Source: Streptomyces griseorubiginosus
GTDB taxonomy: Bacteria; Actinomycetota; Actinomycetes; Streptomycetales; Streptomycetaceae
Direction of reading: 5' to 3'
Assembly: GCF_001514195.1 (NCBI RefSeq)
Contig: NZ_KQ948737.1
Span: 923,819 to 987,818 of the forward strand
Length of the DNA stretch: 64,000 bases
The notes beneath the pieces were generated by a model. It was given only the letters and a program-made list of their open reading frames with translations, ran no database searches and was not told where the DNA came from. Position 1 is the stretch's first letter, and the number at the start of each line of letters is the position of its first letter. Position numbers and translations under genes: made by a program. Of this stretch, positions 35,357 through 44,020 are shown in pieces.

Positions 35357-35920
35357 ATGTCTGTTCGCATCCTGGCGCTCGTCGGATCCCTTCGCGCCGG
35401 CTCGCACAACCGCCAGCTCGCCGAGGCGGCCGTCAAGCACGCTCCCGAGGGCGCGGAGATCGTGCTCTACGAGGGCCTGGCCGAGATCCCCTTCTACAAC
35501 GAGGACATCGACGTCGAGGGCAGCGTCCCGGCGGCCGCCGCCAAGCTGCGCGAGGCCGCGCAGGCCTCCGACGCGTTCCTGTTCTTCTCCCCCGAGTACA
35601 ACGGCACCATCCCGGCCGTCCTGAAGAACGCCATCGACTGGCTGTCGCGTCCGTACGGCGCCGGCGCCTTCGGCGGCAAGCCGGTCGCCGTGGTCGGCAC
35701 CGCGTTCGGCCAGTTCGGCGGCGTGTGGGCGCAGGACGAGACCCGCAAGGCCGTGGGCATCGCCGGCGGCAAGGTGCTCGAGGACGTCAAGCTGTCCATC
35801 CCGGGTTCCGTGGTCCGGTTCGCCGAGACGCACCCCGCGGACGACGCGGAGGTCGCCGCACAGCTGGCCGAGGTCGTGGCGCAGCTGCACAGCAACACGA
35901 ACGAGGCGGCCGCGGCCTGA
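35357..35920 (+). CDS. NADPH-dependent FMN reductase family protein
   Basis: A 187-residue flavodoxin-like reductase with the FMN-phosphate loop LVGSLRAGSHNRQLAEA and the family motif SPEYNGTIPAVLKNAIDWLS. It should reduce FMN, quinones or azo compounds using NADPH in the cytoplasm. It starts about 40 bases after the second of two TetR operators, so it is probably induced when that regulator is released. The gene is followed by two hairpins. Confidence 0.92.
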   Translation: MSVRILALVGSLRAGSHNRQLAEAAVKHAPEGAEIVLYEGLAEIPFYNEDIDVEGSVPAAAAKLREAAQASDAFLFFSPEYNGTIPAVLKNAIDWLSRPYGAGAFGGKPVAVVGTAFGQFGGVWAQDETRKAVGIAGGKVLEDVKLSIPGSVVRFAETHPADDAEVAAQLAEVVAQLHSNTNEAAAA

Positions 35921-35945
35921 ACCTGCGGTGCGTGAGCGGTACCCC

Positions 35946-35981
35946 GCAAGGGGCCGGAGTTCTTGTACTCCGGCCCCTTGC
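35946..35981 (+). terminator. Hairpin terminator after FMN-reductase gene
   Basis: A perfect 14-bp inverted repeat (GCAAGGGGCCGGAG / CTCCGGCCCCTTGC) with an eight-base loop begins 25 bases after the FMN-reductase stop. No T-run follows. Confidence 0.8.
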
Positions 35982-36025
35982 CGTGTTGTGGCTGCCGGCC
36001 GGTGGGGGCTTGTCGCGCAGTTCCC

Positions 36026-36044
36026 CGCGCCCCTTCGGGGCGCG
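36026..36044 (-). terminator. Hairpin terminator after the LysR gene
   Basis: An 8-bp stem (CGCGCCCC / GGGGCGCG) with a TTC loop abuts the stop of the minus-strand LysR gene. The surrounding GCAGTTCCCCGCGCCCCTTC sequence is a widely repeated Streptomyces intergenic motif. Confidence 0.7.
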
Positions 36045-36950
36045 TCACGTCACCGTTGCCGGAGCCAGATCTCTCAGTTCCCTGAGCGCCGCTGCGACCG
36101 CCGGGCGTTCGTGGGCTCCGGTGCGAGTGCAGGTCAGAATCTTCCGGTGCGGGTTGCCCACACAGCGGATCCTCGTGATCGGCAGATCGGGGGTCAGGTG
36201 GGCCAGGCGGGGGATCAATGCCACGCCCAGGCGGTGGGCGACCAGGTGGGCGGTGACGTTCCACTCCACGGCCTGGTGGACCACGCTCGGGGTGAAGCCG
36301 GCCGCGCCGCAGGCCGACATGACGTGGGTGCGGCAGGCGCTGTCCACCACGGGGGCGATCCAGTCCTCGTGGGCCGCGTCCGCGAGATCCACCCGGTCAC
36401 GCCGGGCCAGGGGATGGTCCGCGGGGACGACCAGGTCGAACGGGTCGTCCAGCAGGGGCCGTTGGTCGTATCGCGCGTCGCTCAGGGGCGGATTGTGCGG
36501 GGTCGCCTCCACCACCGCCACGTCGATCGCCCCCTCGAAGAGCAGGTCGAAGCTCTCGGGCAGGCCCAACTCCTGGATGCTGACGGTAAGTCGGCTGTGC
36601 CGCTCGCGCAGCCGGACCGCCATCGGAGCGAGCAGCGCCGAGACGGCACCGGCCAGTCCGCCCACCCGCAATGGTCCCGCGGGCTCGTCCTGGTCGGCGC
36701 GCAGCTCCAGTTCGGCCTGTTCCCAGCGGGCCTGGATCGCGTCGGCGTGCGCGAGCAGGCTCTCGGCGGCCGGGGTGAGACGGATCCCGCGGCCCTGGGG
36801 TTCGAGGAGGTCCACGCCCAGGTCGCGGGCGAGCTGGCGGATCTGCTGGGAGGCCGCGGACGGGGTGAAGTGCAGGGCCCGGGCCGCAGCGGTGACCGTG
36901 CCGTAGTGGGCGACCGCCCTCAGGACGTGGAGTCGGCGCAGGTCAATCAT
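36045..36950 (-). CDS. LysR family transcriptional regulator
   Basis: A 301-residue LysR protein with the helix-turn-helix GTVTAAARALHFTPSAASQQ and a standard effector domain. It is a lone regulator with no divergent enzyme gene: upstream on the plus strand is only a 68-residue zinc-ribbon protein. Its target is therefore unclear. Confidence 0.88.
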   Translation of the reverse strand: MIDLRRLHVLRAVAHYGTVTAAARALHFTPSAASQQIRQLARDLGVDLLEPQGRGIRLTPAAESLLAHADAIQARWEQAELELRADQDEPAGPLRVGGLAGAVSALLAPMAVRLRERHSRLTVSIQELGLPESFDLLFEGAIDVAVVEATPHNPPLSDARYDQRPLLDDPFDLVVPADHPLARRDRVDLADAAHEDWIAPVVDSACRTHVMSACGAAGFTPSVVHQAVEWNVTAHLVAHRLGVALIPRLAHLTPDLPITRIRCVGNPHRKILTCTRTGAHERPAVAAALRELRDLAPATVT

Positions 36951-37067
36951 GAAGCCCACACTTCAAGGTCAAGTCCAGGAAGTCAACGTGGACGTGAACG
37001 AAGACCCCATCGCATGCTGGCTGTGTCGCGACGGCCGTACCCAGTCAGTGGATGCGAAGGAGTCGAT

Positions 37068-37274
37068 ATGACCAGCCCCACCCGCGCCGTCTGCCCGCAC
37101 TGCGCCTGGCCGGACGACGCCGAGCCCTTCCAGGTGGTGTCCCGGCACGGCACGGGCGACGGCCGCACGGTGTGGACTCGGTGCGCCTGCGGGTCGTTGC
37201 AGGTCCGCGTGGCTGACGGCGGGGGCACGCGGATCGTCTCGCGCAGTCGCCCCGCCGTCGCCGGGGCCGGTTAG
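37068..37274 (+). CDS. Small zinc-ribbon-like protein
   Basis: A 68-residue protein with CPHC near the N-terminus (residues 9-12) and CAC near residue 40, giving three or four cysteines that could bind zinc. AAGGAG precedes the ATG. It is divergent from the LysR gene and its stop overlaps the stop of the convergent LLM gene by four bases. The function is unknown; such small proteins are common and often only DNA- or protein-binding. Confidence 0.65.
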   Translation: MTSPTRAVCPHCAWPDDAEPFQVVSRHGTGDGRTVWTRCACGSLQVRVADGGGTRIVSRSRPAVAGAG

Positions 37275-38152
37275 TCCAGTTCCGACAGGCGCTGCACGGC
37301 GGGTGCCGCGAACTGTTCGATCCACTGGGCCGGGGCGCCCAGTCGCGGGCCGAGGATGACCGTGTCGATGCCGAGCTTGGTGTAGCGGGCGATGTCCCGG
37401 GTGAAGGTGTCGAGGTCGCCCTCGGAGGCGGACTCGCCCGCGTAGAGGACGGTCTTGCGGATCTCGTCGTAGTCGCGTCCCTCGGTGTCGCAGTGGCCGC
37501 GCAGCACGTCGAGCTTGTGGGCGACCTCCTCGGGCGAGGTGGTGAAGAGGTTGCAGGCGTCGCCATGGCGGGCGACGAGCCGCAGTGTCTTCTTCTCTCC
37601 GCTGCCGCCGATCATGATCTCGGGATGCGGGCTGCTGACCGGAGCCGGTACGCACAGCGTCTCGGCGAGCCGGTAGTAGGTGCCCTCGAAGGGACCGTTC
37701 GTCGCCGGGTCCCACATCTGGAGGCAGATCCGCAGGGTCTCCTCCAGTCGCTCGAAACGCTCGGCGACGGGCGGGAACGGTACGCCCAGGCCCTCGTGCT
37801 CACGGTCGTACCACGCGGCACCGATGCCGAGGGTGGCGCGTCCGCCGGAGAGCACGTCGAGCGTGGTCGCGATCTTGGCGAGCAGGCCGGGGTGACGGTA
37901 CGTCACTCCGGTGACCAGTGCGCCGAGTCGGACCGTCTCGGTGTGGGCCGCGAGGAAGCCGAGGGTCGTGTAGGCCTCCAGCATGGGGTCCTCGGCACCG
38001 CCGTTGAACTCCATCTGGAAGTAGTGGTCCATCACCGACAGCCAGCTCACCCCGGCCGCCTCGGCCGCCCGGCCCGCGGCGGCGAGCTCGGCACCGAGAG
38101 CGGGGCCACCCGCGGGATGGTCGAACCGGTTGATGTGCACACCCACACGCAT
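37271..38152 (-). CDS. LLM class F420-dependent (or flavin) oxidoreductase
   Basis: A 293-residue luciferase-like TIM barrel with a typical N-terminus (VGVHINRFDHPAG then WLSVMDHYFQM), LGALVTGVTYRHPGLLAKIA, LDVLSGGRATLGIGAAWYD and IMIGGSGEKKTLRLVARHGD. This subgroup in actinobacteria usually uses coenzyme F420. GGAGA lies a few bases before the ATG at 38152. The gene sits behind a promoter with a 19-bp spacer and a perfect palindrome, so it is likely regulated by a MerR-type activator. The substrate is unknown. Confidence 0.88.
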   Translation of the reverse strand: MRVGVHINRFDHPAGGPALGAELAAAGRAAEAAGVSWLSVMDHYFQMEFNGGAEDPMLEAYTTLGFLAAHTETVRLGALVTGVTYRHPGLLAKIATTLDVLSGGRATLGIGAAWYDREHEGLGVPFPPVAERFERLEETLRICLQMWDPATNGPFEGTYYRLAETLCVPAPVSSPHPEIMIGGSGEKKTLRLVARHGDACNLFTTSPEEVAHKLDVLRGHCDTEGRDYDEIRKTVLYAGESASEGDLDTFTRDIARYTKLGIDTVILGPRLGAPAQWIEQFAAPAVQRLSELD

Positions 38153-38188
38153 GACGTCTCCGCTCACGGGACTTGGCCGACGACGGCG

Positions 38189-38219
38189 ACGCTACGACTT
38201 GGAGCGCGCTCCAAGTCAA
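38189..38219 (-). promoter_or_regulatory. MerR-type promoter with 22-bp perfect palindrome
   Basis: On the minus strand TTGACT (-35), a 19-bp spacer and TAGCGT (-10) lie about 37-67 bases before the LLM oxidoreductase start. The long spacer is occupied by a perfect 22-bp palindrome (38196-38217) with arms GACTTGGAGC and GCGCTCCAAGTC sharing its centre. An over-long spacer with a central dyad is the hallmark of promoters activated by MerR-family proteins. No merR gene is in the window near it. Confidence 0.7.
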
Positions 38220-38224
38220 GGGGG

Positions 38225-38638
38225 GAGGGAGGTGCGGGGGGTACGCGTCTCCAACCTTCGGTGGAGGCGGGGCCTCGGGCATAACGGGTGAGGGCGGCTG
38301 AGGCCGCCACGGCCGCCTGCCAACCGTCCTGCCGTAGCGGGTGGCGGCTTCCGTGGGAGACGCCGACGAGGCCGGCGGGCGACGGCCCATGGGGCGGATG
38401 CACGATGAGTGGGAGCCGCCGGCCATCTGCACAGGTCGATGCCCGACGGGCGGCGGGCTCCGGGCGCCTCCGCAGACCCGACGAGGTCCTCGCGGGCGCG
38501 GACGCGCAGGGCGCCGGGGACGCCGACCGGCCGTGCCCGCCGTCTTCCGTCCGGCGCGCTACAGCCGCCCGGCGGTCAGTCGGCGGCGAAGCCGCCTGGA
38601 CACCGACGCGGGCCCTCAGACACCCGCGCCGCTCCCCG
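38225..38638. other. Region with no convincing gene
   Basis: About 410 bases between the LLM promoter and the TerC gene. Several open frames cross it on both strands but none has a ribosome site, a recognisable domain or a start consistent with the neighbours. It is GC-rich and simple in composition. I see nothing further in it. Confidence 0.5.
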
Positions 38639-39607
38639 TCACACCGCCCGCTCCGCCTCCACCCCCTCCTGCCGCTTCGCCGCCCGCAGGCTCGTCAGGG
38701 TGGTGACCGTGAGGACGAGGACGATGAAGCCGAGGGAGAAGGGGATGCTGATCTCGGGGACGTGGACCCCGGACTCGTGCAGGGCGTGCAGCACCAGCTT
38801 GACGCCGATGAATCCGAGGATGATCGAGAGGCCGTAGCTGAGGTGGACCAGCTTCTTCAGCAGGCCGCCGATGAGGAAGTACAGCTGGCGCAGACCCATC
38901 AGGGCGAAGGCGTTGGCGGTGAAGACGATGTACGGGTCCTGGGTCAGGCCGTAGATCGCGGGGATGGAGTCCAGGGCGAACAGCACGTCGGTGGAGCCGA
39001 TGGCGAGCATCACGACCAGCATCGGCGTCATGACCCGCCTGCCGTTCTCCTCGACCCACAGCTTGGTGCCGTGGTAACGGTCGGCCACGCCGAAGCGCCG
39101 CTCCACCGTCTTCAGCAGCTTGTTCTCCTCGTACTCCTCCTCGTGCCCACCCTTGCGGGCGTCCTGCACGAGCTTCCAGGCGGTCCAGATCAGGAAGGCG
39201 CCGAAGAGGTAGAACACCCAGGAGAACGTGGAGATGATCGCCGCGCCGGCCGCGATGAACCCGGCGCGCAGCACGAGCGCCATGATCACACCGACCATCA
39301 GCACCCGCTGCTGGTACTGCGAGGGCACCGCGAACTTCCCCATGATCAGGACGAACACGAAGAGGTTGTCCACGCTCAGGGACTTCTCGGTGATGTACCC
39401 GGCGAAGAACTCACCCGTGGGCCTCGCACCGCCGAACAGGAGCAGTCCGAGCCCGAAGAGACAGGCCAGCACGACCCAGACGACGGTCCAGACGCCGGCC
39501 TCCTTCACCGAGACGTCGTGCGGCTTGCGGCCGATGAAGAAGTCCGCTCCGACCAGGACGCACAGGGCGACCACGGTCAGCAGCCAGACGGTGAGAGAGA
39601 CGTTCAC
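38639..39607 (-). CDS. TerC family integral membrane protein
   Basis: A 322-residue membrane protein with about nine helices and the TerC signature segments EKSLSVDNLFVFVLIM and FALDSIPAIYGLTQDPYIVF, whose acidic residues lie in the membrane. TerC proteins are linked to tellurite resistance and, in better studied cases, to metal (manganese) export for exoenzyme metallation. The GTG at 39607 has GGAG at six bases; a longer frame upstream adds a non-conserved piece. The C-terminal 20 residues are charged. Confidence 0.9.
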   Translation of the reverse strand: MNVSLTVWLLTVVALCVLVGADFFIGRKPHDVSVKEAGVWTVVWVVLACLFGLGLLLFGGARPTGEFFAGYITEKSLSVDNLFVFVLIMGKFAVPSQYQQRVLMVGVIMALVLRAGFIAAGAAIISTFSWVFYLFGAFLIWTAWKLVQDARKGGHEEEYEENKLLKTVERRFGVADRYHGTKLWVEENGRRVMTPMLVVMLAIGSTDVLFALDSIPAIYGLTQDPYIVFTANAFALMGLRQLYFLIGGLLKKLVHLSYGLSIILGFIGVKLVLHALHESGVHVPEISIPFSLGFIVLVLTVTTLTSLRAAKRQEGVEAERAV

Positions 39608-39746
39608 TGGTTCTCCAGGTGCGTGGGGGCATCGACAGCCTGGCCACCTCCGCGCATCCCATCCACCTGCGGAAGGTGAACAACGGGTCACGCGAGGGAA
39701 AAGACTCGCAGGTCAGGCGTGAGCGGAGCGGTTCTCGCCGTTGTCA

Positions 39747-39782
39747 CCCGCCGTACGGCGGGCAGGTTCCGCCGTACGGCGG
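39747..39782. promoter_or_regulatory. Two identical 14-bp palindromes, 21 bp apart
   Basis: CCGCCGTACGGCGG occurs at 39748 and again at 39769, a spacing of two helical turns, in the gap between the divergent terC and esterase genes. It lies about 70-105 bases before the esterase start. This looks like a tandem operator, although each could also form an RNA stem. Confidence 0.5.
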
Positions 39783-39851
39783 CGCCCCGGACCGGCGCCG
39801 ACGGGCCGATCATGGCGCCACGAGCCGCCGCGCCCCGCGTGAGGAGAAGCC

Positions 39852-40829
39852 ATGACGCATGTGCCGCCCCCGTTCGACCCCGAACTCGGTGCCGCCCTGG
39901 AACTGATCAAGGACGTGATCTCGCCCGGCCTCACCCTGGACGAGATCGACGCCGTACGCCAGGGACCGGCCATCCAGATGCTGGCCGAGCTGGACCTGAC
40001 GCTGGACGGGTTCTTCAAGGTGGAGGACCGGTCGGTGCCCGGGCCGGCGGGTGCGCCGGAGATCTCGCTGCTCATCGCCCGGCCGGTCACCCCGGAGCCC
40101 GGTGGTACCGGACGGCCGGTGATCTACCACGTCCACGGCGGCGGCATGGTCCTCGGCAACAACCGGCTCGGCGTCGACGGTCCGCTGGCCTGGGCGCGGG
40201 AACTGGACGCGGTGGTGGTGTCGGTGGAGTACCGGCTGGCGCCCGAGCATCCGTATCCGGCGCCGATCGAGGACGTGTACGCCGGGCTCGTGTGGACCGC
40301 CGAGCACGCCGGGGAGATCGGCGGCGACGCCGAGCGGATCGTCATCGCGGGAGCGAGCGCGGGTGGCGGTCTCTCGGCGTCGCTGGCCCTGCTCACCCGG
40401 GACCGGAAGGGGCCCCGGCCGATCGGTCAGCTGCTGATGTGCCCGATGCTGGACGACCGCAACGACAGCCCGTCCACGTACCAGATGGCGGGCCTGGGGG
40501 TGTGGGACCGCACGGCGAACGAGACCGGGTGGACGGCGTTGCTGGGCGAGCGGCGGGGCGGACCGGACGTACCGGCGTACGCGGCGGCGGCCAGGGCGGA
40601 GGACCTCTCGGGGCTGCCGCCGGCCTTCCTCGACGTGGGCTCCGCGGAGACGTTCCGCGACGAGGTCGTCGCGTACGCGTCCCGGATCTGGCAGGCGGGC
40701 GGGGCGGCCGAACTGCACGTGTGGCCCGGCGGGTTCCACGGCTTCGACGGCTTCGCTCCGCAGGCGGCGCTGTCACAGACCGCACGCGCGGCTCAGGTGA
40801 CGTGGTTGCGCAGGCTGCTGGGCAACTGA
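39852..40829 (+). CDS. Alpha/beta hydrolase, hormone-sensitive-lipase-type esterase
   Basis: A 325-residue esterase. It has the oxyanion-hole motif HGGG at residues 95-98 and the nucleophile Ser169 in GASAGG. The acid is probably in PAFLDVGSAE and the catalytic His in GGFHGFDGF. GAGGAGAAG precedes the ATG. The first 80 residues form the usual cap region. It hydrolyses short-chain acyl esters in related enzymes; the physiological substrate is unknown. Two palindromes upstream suggest local regulation. Confidence 0.92.
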   Translation: MTHVPPPFDPELGAALELIKDVISPGLTLDEIDAVRQGPAIQMLAELDLTLDGFFKVEDRSVPGPAGAPEISLLIARPVTPEPGGTGRPVIYHVHGGGMVLGNNRLGVDGPLAWARELDAVVVSVEYRLAPEHPYPAPIEDVYAGLVWTAEHAGEIGGDAERIVIAGASAGGGLSASLALLTRDRKGPRPIGQLLMCPMLDDRNDSPSTYQMAGLGVWDRTANETGWTALLGERRGGPDVPAYAAAARAEDLSGLPPAFLDVGSAETFRDEVVAYASRIWQAGGAAELHVWPGGFHGFDGFAPQAALSQTARAAQVTWLRRLLGN

Positions 40830-40942
40830 GGGTGTGGGAGGGGTGCTGCGGGGTGGCGCGTCGAGCGGTCGCGGCAGCGCCGGGGCGTGCCACCCCATTC
40901 CCCGCACGAAGCGACCCCGGCTCCGCCGCGACCCGGCGGTGC

Positions 40943-41250
40943 GGTTCTCCGCGCCTTCTCAGGGCGCTTCGTGTCGCCGAGCAGCGTCCTTCCCCGCGAC
41001 CGCTCAGGGCACTTCGCGACGCCGACGCCGTGCAGTTCTCCGCGAACGCTCACGGCACTTCGCGACGCCGAGCAGTGTCGTTCCCGCCTCCCTCTCGGCA
41101 CTTCGCGGCGCCATGGCCGTACGGTTCCCCGCGAACGCTCACGGCACTTCGCCGCGCCAAGCAGTGTCGTTCCCGCCGCCCTCTCAGAACACTTCGCGGC
41201 GCCGAGGCCGTACAGTTCCCCGCGGCCGCCCTGGGCACTTCGCCGCGCCG
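40943..41250. repeat. Degenerate 45-bp tandem repeat, seven copies
   Basis: Seven units aligned on GGCACTTCGC or variants have anchors near 40964, 41009, 41055, 41098, 41144, 41189 and 41235, so the period is 43-46 bases. Units contain CAGTTCCCCGCG or GTTCCCGCC, resembling the widespread Streptomyces intergenic repeat but arranged in tandem. The tract fills the gap between the esterase and the PucR-like gene, ending about 20 bases before that gene's ATG. Confidence 0.85.
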
Positions 41251-41268
41251 ATGGCGCACCATAGCCGT

Positions 41269-42273
41269 ATGAAAGAGCTGGCCGGGCGCCTGACCGCGCT
41301 GGATCCGGACGCCGGTGCCGCCGTGCGGGTCATCGCCTACTTCGATCGGCTGTCCGAGTCCCGAGCAGGGCTGGAGGCCCTGGTACGGGGCGCCGCCGTG
41401 CTGGCCGGGGTGCCCGCGAGGCTGGTCGACGCGGAACGCCGGGTGCGGGTGCGGGTCGAGGCCGACGGGACGCGCCGGGACTCCGGAGCCCCGCCGGATC
41501 CCGGCTGGCCCTCCGCCGCGCTCGTACCAGGCGGGGCCGCCGCGCTGTGGCTGGAGCGGGCCGAGGCGGCGCCCAGTGTCGTGGACGCGGTGATCCTGGA
41601 GCGGGCCGCGGGGGCCGTACGGCTCGTGCTGGACCGTACCCGCGGACGGGCGCCCGTGGACGACCCCGCGTTGGTCGAGACCGTGCTGGACTCCGGGGCC
41701 CCGGAGGCGGCGCGGGTGCACGCGGCACGAGGGCTCGGGCTGGATCCCGGGGGAACGGCGCGTGCGCTGGCGCCGCTCGACGGGCGGCCCCTCGTCATGA
41801 CCGGACGGGTCGACGCCGAGACGCTCACCGGCCGTACCGGCACCGGACGGGTCGGAGTGGGCCCCGAGGTGCCCGTGCTCGACCTGCCTAGTTCCTGGGC
41901 GCAGGCCCGTACCGCGCTGCGGTTCACCGCGGAGGGCACCGCCCAGGACCCGGGGCCGAGGGTCGTGCACGCCGACGAACTGGGCGGTGTGGCGCTGCTG
42001 GCCGACCTCGTGGCACCGGGTGCGGAGGCGCCGCCCGATGTCCGGGCCCTGGAGGCGGCGGGGGCGAGCACGCCCTGGCTGCTGGCCACCCTGGACGCGG
42101 TGGTCTCGACGGCGAGCCTGCGCGCGGCCGCCGCCGAGATCAACGTCCACCACTCCACGCTCCAGGACCGCTTGTCCCACGCGGAACATCTGCTGGGCTG
42201 GCCGCTGCGCACCCCCCAGGGTCGGCTGCGGCTGCAACTGGCGCTCACGATGCGGCACTTGACCCGGTCGTGA
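41269..42273 (+). CDS. PucR-type C-terminal HTH regulator
   Basis: A 334-residue protein whose C-terminal 60 residues match the PucR/CdaR helix-turn-helix (STASLRAAAAEINVHHSTLQ, then LLGWPLRTPQGRLRLQLALT). The N-terminal part has no clear sensor domain, only Ala/Gly/Val-rich segments. The open frame extends about 145 codons upstream through the tandem-repeat tract; the ATG at 41269 starts the protein-like sequence and is preferred. Its targets are unknown. Confidence 0.8.
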   Translation: MKELAGRLTALDPDAGAAVRVIAYFDRLSESRAGLEALVRGAAVLAGVPARLVDAERRVRVRVEADGTRRDSGAPPDPGWPSAALVPGGAAALWLERAEAAPSVVDAVILERAAGAVRLVLDRTRGRAPVDDPALVETVLDSGAPEAARVHAARGLGLDPGGTARALAPLDGRPLVMTGRVDAETLTGRTGTGRVGVGPEVPVLDLPSSWAQARTALRFTAEGTAQDPGPRVVHADELGGVALLADLVAPGAEAPPDVRALEAAGASTPWLLATLDAVVSTASLRAAAAEINVHHSTLQDRLSHAEHLLGWPLRTPQGRLRLQLALTMRHLTRS

Positions 42274-42292
42274 GGGAACCGCCCCGCCGCGC

Positions 42293-42646
42293 TCAGCGGA
42301 ACTCGTGCACGACCTCGATCGTCCCGACGATGTGCGCGTTGAACTCGTCCAACTCCTCGGCGGGGACCCACAGTTCGAGGATCGTACGGCCGCCTGCCTG
42401 CTGGACGGGATATCGGCTCACGAAATCGGAGTCGACCTCGAAGCGGGTGACGAATCCGGCGCCGTCGTGCTTGACGTTCCAGTCCCGGGCGATCCTGATC
42501 GCGTAGTCCTCGTCGAGGACCGGGTAGAAGATCGGCTGCTCGGGGAGTCTGGGCGGCCAGGCGCGCCAGTCGAGTTTGCGCACCAGGTCCAGTTCCACCG
42601 GGCCGGTGGGGCGCCAGAGGGTCGTCGTCGGTGGCCGGCCGGTCAT
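42293..42646 (-). CDS. ADP-ribosylation/crystallin J1-annotated small family protein
   Basis: A 117-residue protein with the segment LPEQPIFYPVLDEDYAIRIA followed by RDWNVKHDGAGFVTRFEVD. That pattern belongs to a small family usually labelled ADP-ribosylation/crystallin J1, although the label is poorly supported and no ADP-ribosyl catalytic motif is visible. The ATG at 42646 begins the conserved sequence. It faces the PucR-like gene stop and is about 115 bp from the RNA-ligase-like gene, with which it may be co-transcribed. Confidence 0.75.
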   Translation of the reverse strand: MTGRPPTTTLWRPTGPVELDLVRKLDWRAWPPRLPEQPIFYPVLDEDYAIRIARDWNVKHDGAGFVTRFEVDSDFVSRYPVQQAGGRTILELWVPAEELDEFNAHIVGTIEVVHEFR

Positions 42647-42760
42647 GGGTTCGCTCTCCGCAGGGACCGGCCGCCGGTGCGGCCGGGTCGGGAGCCTGGA
42701 CGGTACCGGTGGGAGAAGCGGCCGGGCCACCGGGTTTCCGGGCACTGCGGGTGCGGTCGG

Positions 42761-43294
42761 CTACCTCAGCGCGAACGACGTCCGGTGCTGCCAGTCGGTG
42801 CCCGTGTAGGCGACGAGGTCGACCTTCGACACGCGGGCCGAGAAGGGGAGGCCGGTGCGGATGTCGGCCTCGGCCTCGTCCAGGAGGGTGTCGTCGTGGG
42901 ACTGGGCGACCGTCAGATGCGGGTGCGGCTCGTACTTCCCGCCGTACGGCGGGGCCTCCGGCCAGCGTGCGACGACCGCCTCCGTGAGCCGGCGGAACGG
43001 CGCGTCGGGGGCGGGGGCGAGGTAGAGCAGTCCGGGAAAGCGGCCGCAGTCCTCGAACCGCACGTCGAAGGAGGGATGGCTGCCGAAGATCTCGTCGAGG
43101 GCGGCGCGGGTGCCGGCATCGACCAGTGGCTCGGGCAGGAACGGGAAGAGCACGGTGACATGTGCCGGGACACCGGCCCGGGCCGCCGGATCGAAGCGGT
43201 CGCGCCAGACCCGTACCGCGGGCTCGGCCTCCGGCACGGGCACCACGAGGGCCGTCTGGCCGCTGACGAAGGAAGCGGATGCGTCGGCTGTCAT
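42761..43294 (-). CDS. 2'-5' RNA ligase / 2H phosphoesterase family protein
   Basis: A 177-residue 2H phosphoesterase-like protein with the two HxT motifs HVT (His45) and HLT (His126), at normal spacing. Relatives act on 2',3'-cyclic phosphates or ligate tRNA halves; the substrate here is unknown. It is divergent from a MarR gene across 135 bp. Confidence 0.85.
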   Translation of the reverse strand: MTADASASFVSGQTALVVPVPEAEPAVRVWRDRFDPAARAGVPAHVTVLFPFLPEPLVDAGTRAALDEIFGSHPSFDVRFEDCGRFPGLLYLAPAPDAPFRRLTEAVVARWPEAPPYGGKYEPHPHLTVAQSHDDTLLDEAEADIRTGLPFSARVSKVDLVAYTGTDWQHRTSFALR

Positions 43295-43428
43295 GGCACG
43301 GGTGTATCAGGCGGCGCACGGCGGTCGCGACCTGCCGAAGCTTGCGTACACGTACAACAGGCCCACGCCGACTATTTCACCGATGACATATTCTGGATCC
43401 CACCACTTCGGGACGGAGGCCCAGCGCC

Positions 43429-43887
43429 ATGACCGCGACTGACCCGGCACTCACCGCGCTCGCCCAGGGCTGGTGTGCGCTCTCCCTCCTGCACGGCAGG
43501 ATCGAGGCCCACATCGAGCGTGCCCTCCAGGCCGGGCACGAGCTGAGCGTGCGGGAGTACTCCCTGCTGGACGTGCTGAGCCGGCAGCACGACGGGGAGG
43601 GCGGCCATCTCCAGATGAAGCAGGTCGCCGACGCGGTCGTCCTCAGCCAGAGCGCCACGACCCGGCTGGTCACCCGCCTCGAGGACCGCGGGCTGCTGAC
43701 CCGCTATCTGTGCCCCACCGACCGGCGTGGCATCTACACCGACGTCACCGACGCCGGCCGCACCCTGCTGGAGGCGGCCCGCCCGACCAACGAGGCGGCC
43801 CTGCGCGAGGCGCTCGACGACGCCGCCCGCAATCCCGAACTCGCCCCTCTCGTCAAGGCGGTCGAGACCCTCGGCGTACCCGCCTGA
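43429..43887 (+). CDS. MarR family transcriptional regulator
   Basis: A 152-residue MarR regulator with a clear winged helix (MKQVADAVVLSQSATTRLVT and RYLCPTDRRGIYTDVTDAG). It starts at an ATG and is divergent from the RNA-ligase-like gene. A small chorismate-mutase-like gene follows 130 bases later. The ligand is unknown. Confidence 0.9.
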   Translation: MTATDPALTALAQGWCALSLLHGRIEAHIERALQAGHELSVREYSLLDVLSRQHDGEGGHLQMKQVADAVVLSQSATTRLVTRLEDRGLLTRYLCPTDRRGIYTDVTDAGRTLLEAARPTNEAALREALDDAARNPELAPLVKAVETLGVPA

Positions 43888-44020
43888 TCGTGGGCGTCGG
43901 CTTCGACTCCTAGTACCGGGACGCATTCCCGCCGACCGCCACGGGCAGGGTCTTCAGGGATCAGCCGTGAAGGAACGCGCCGCGTTTCGTGCATCTCGCG
44001 CAGAGGAACGGAGTTTCAGC

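Noticed and set aside
38288..38706. Several open frames in the gap before TerC
   Set aside because: No start with a ribosome site, no domain and composition typical of shadow frames.
40834..41268. N-terminal extension of the PucR-like regulator through the repeat tract
   Set aside because: The extension translates the 45-bp repeats. The ATG at 41269 begins normal protein sequence.
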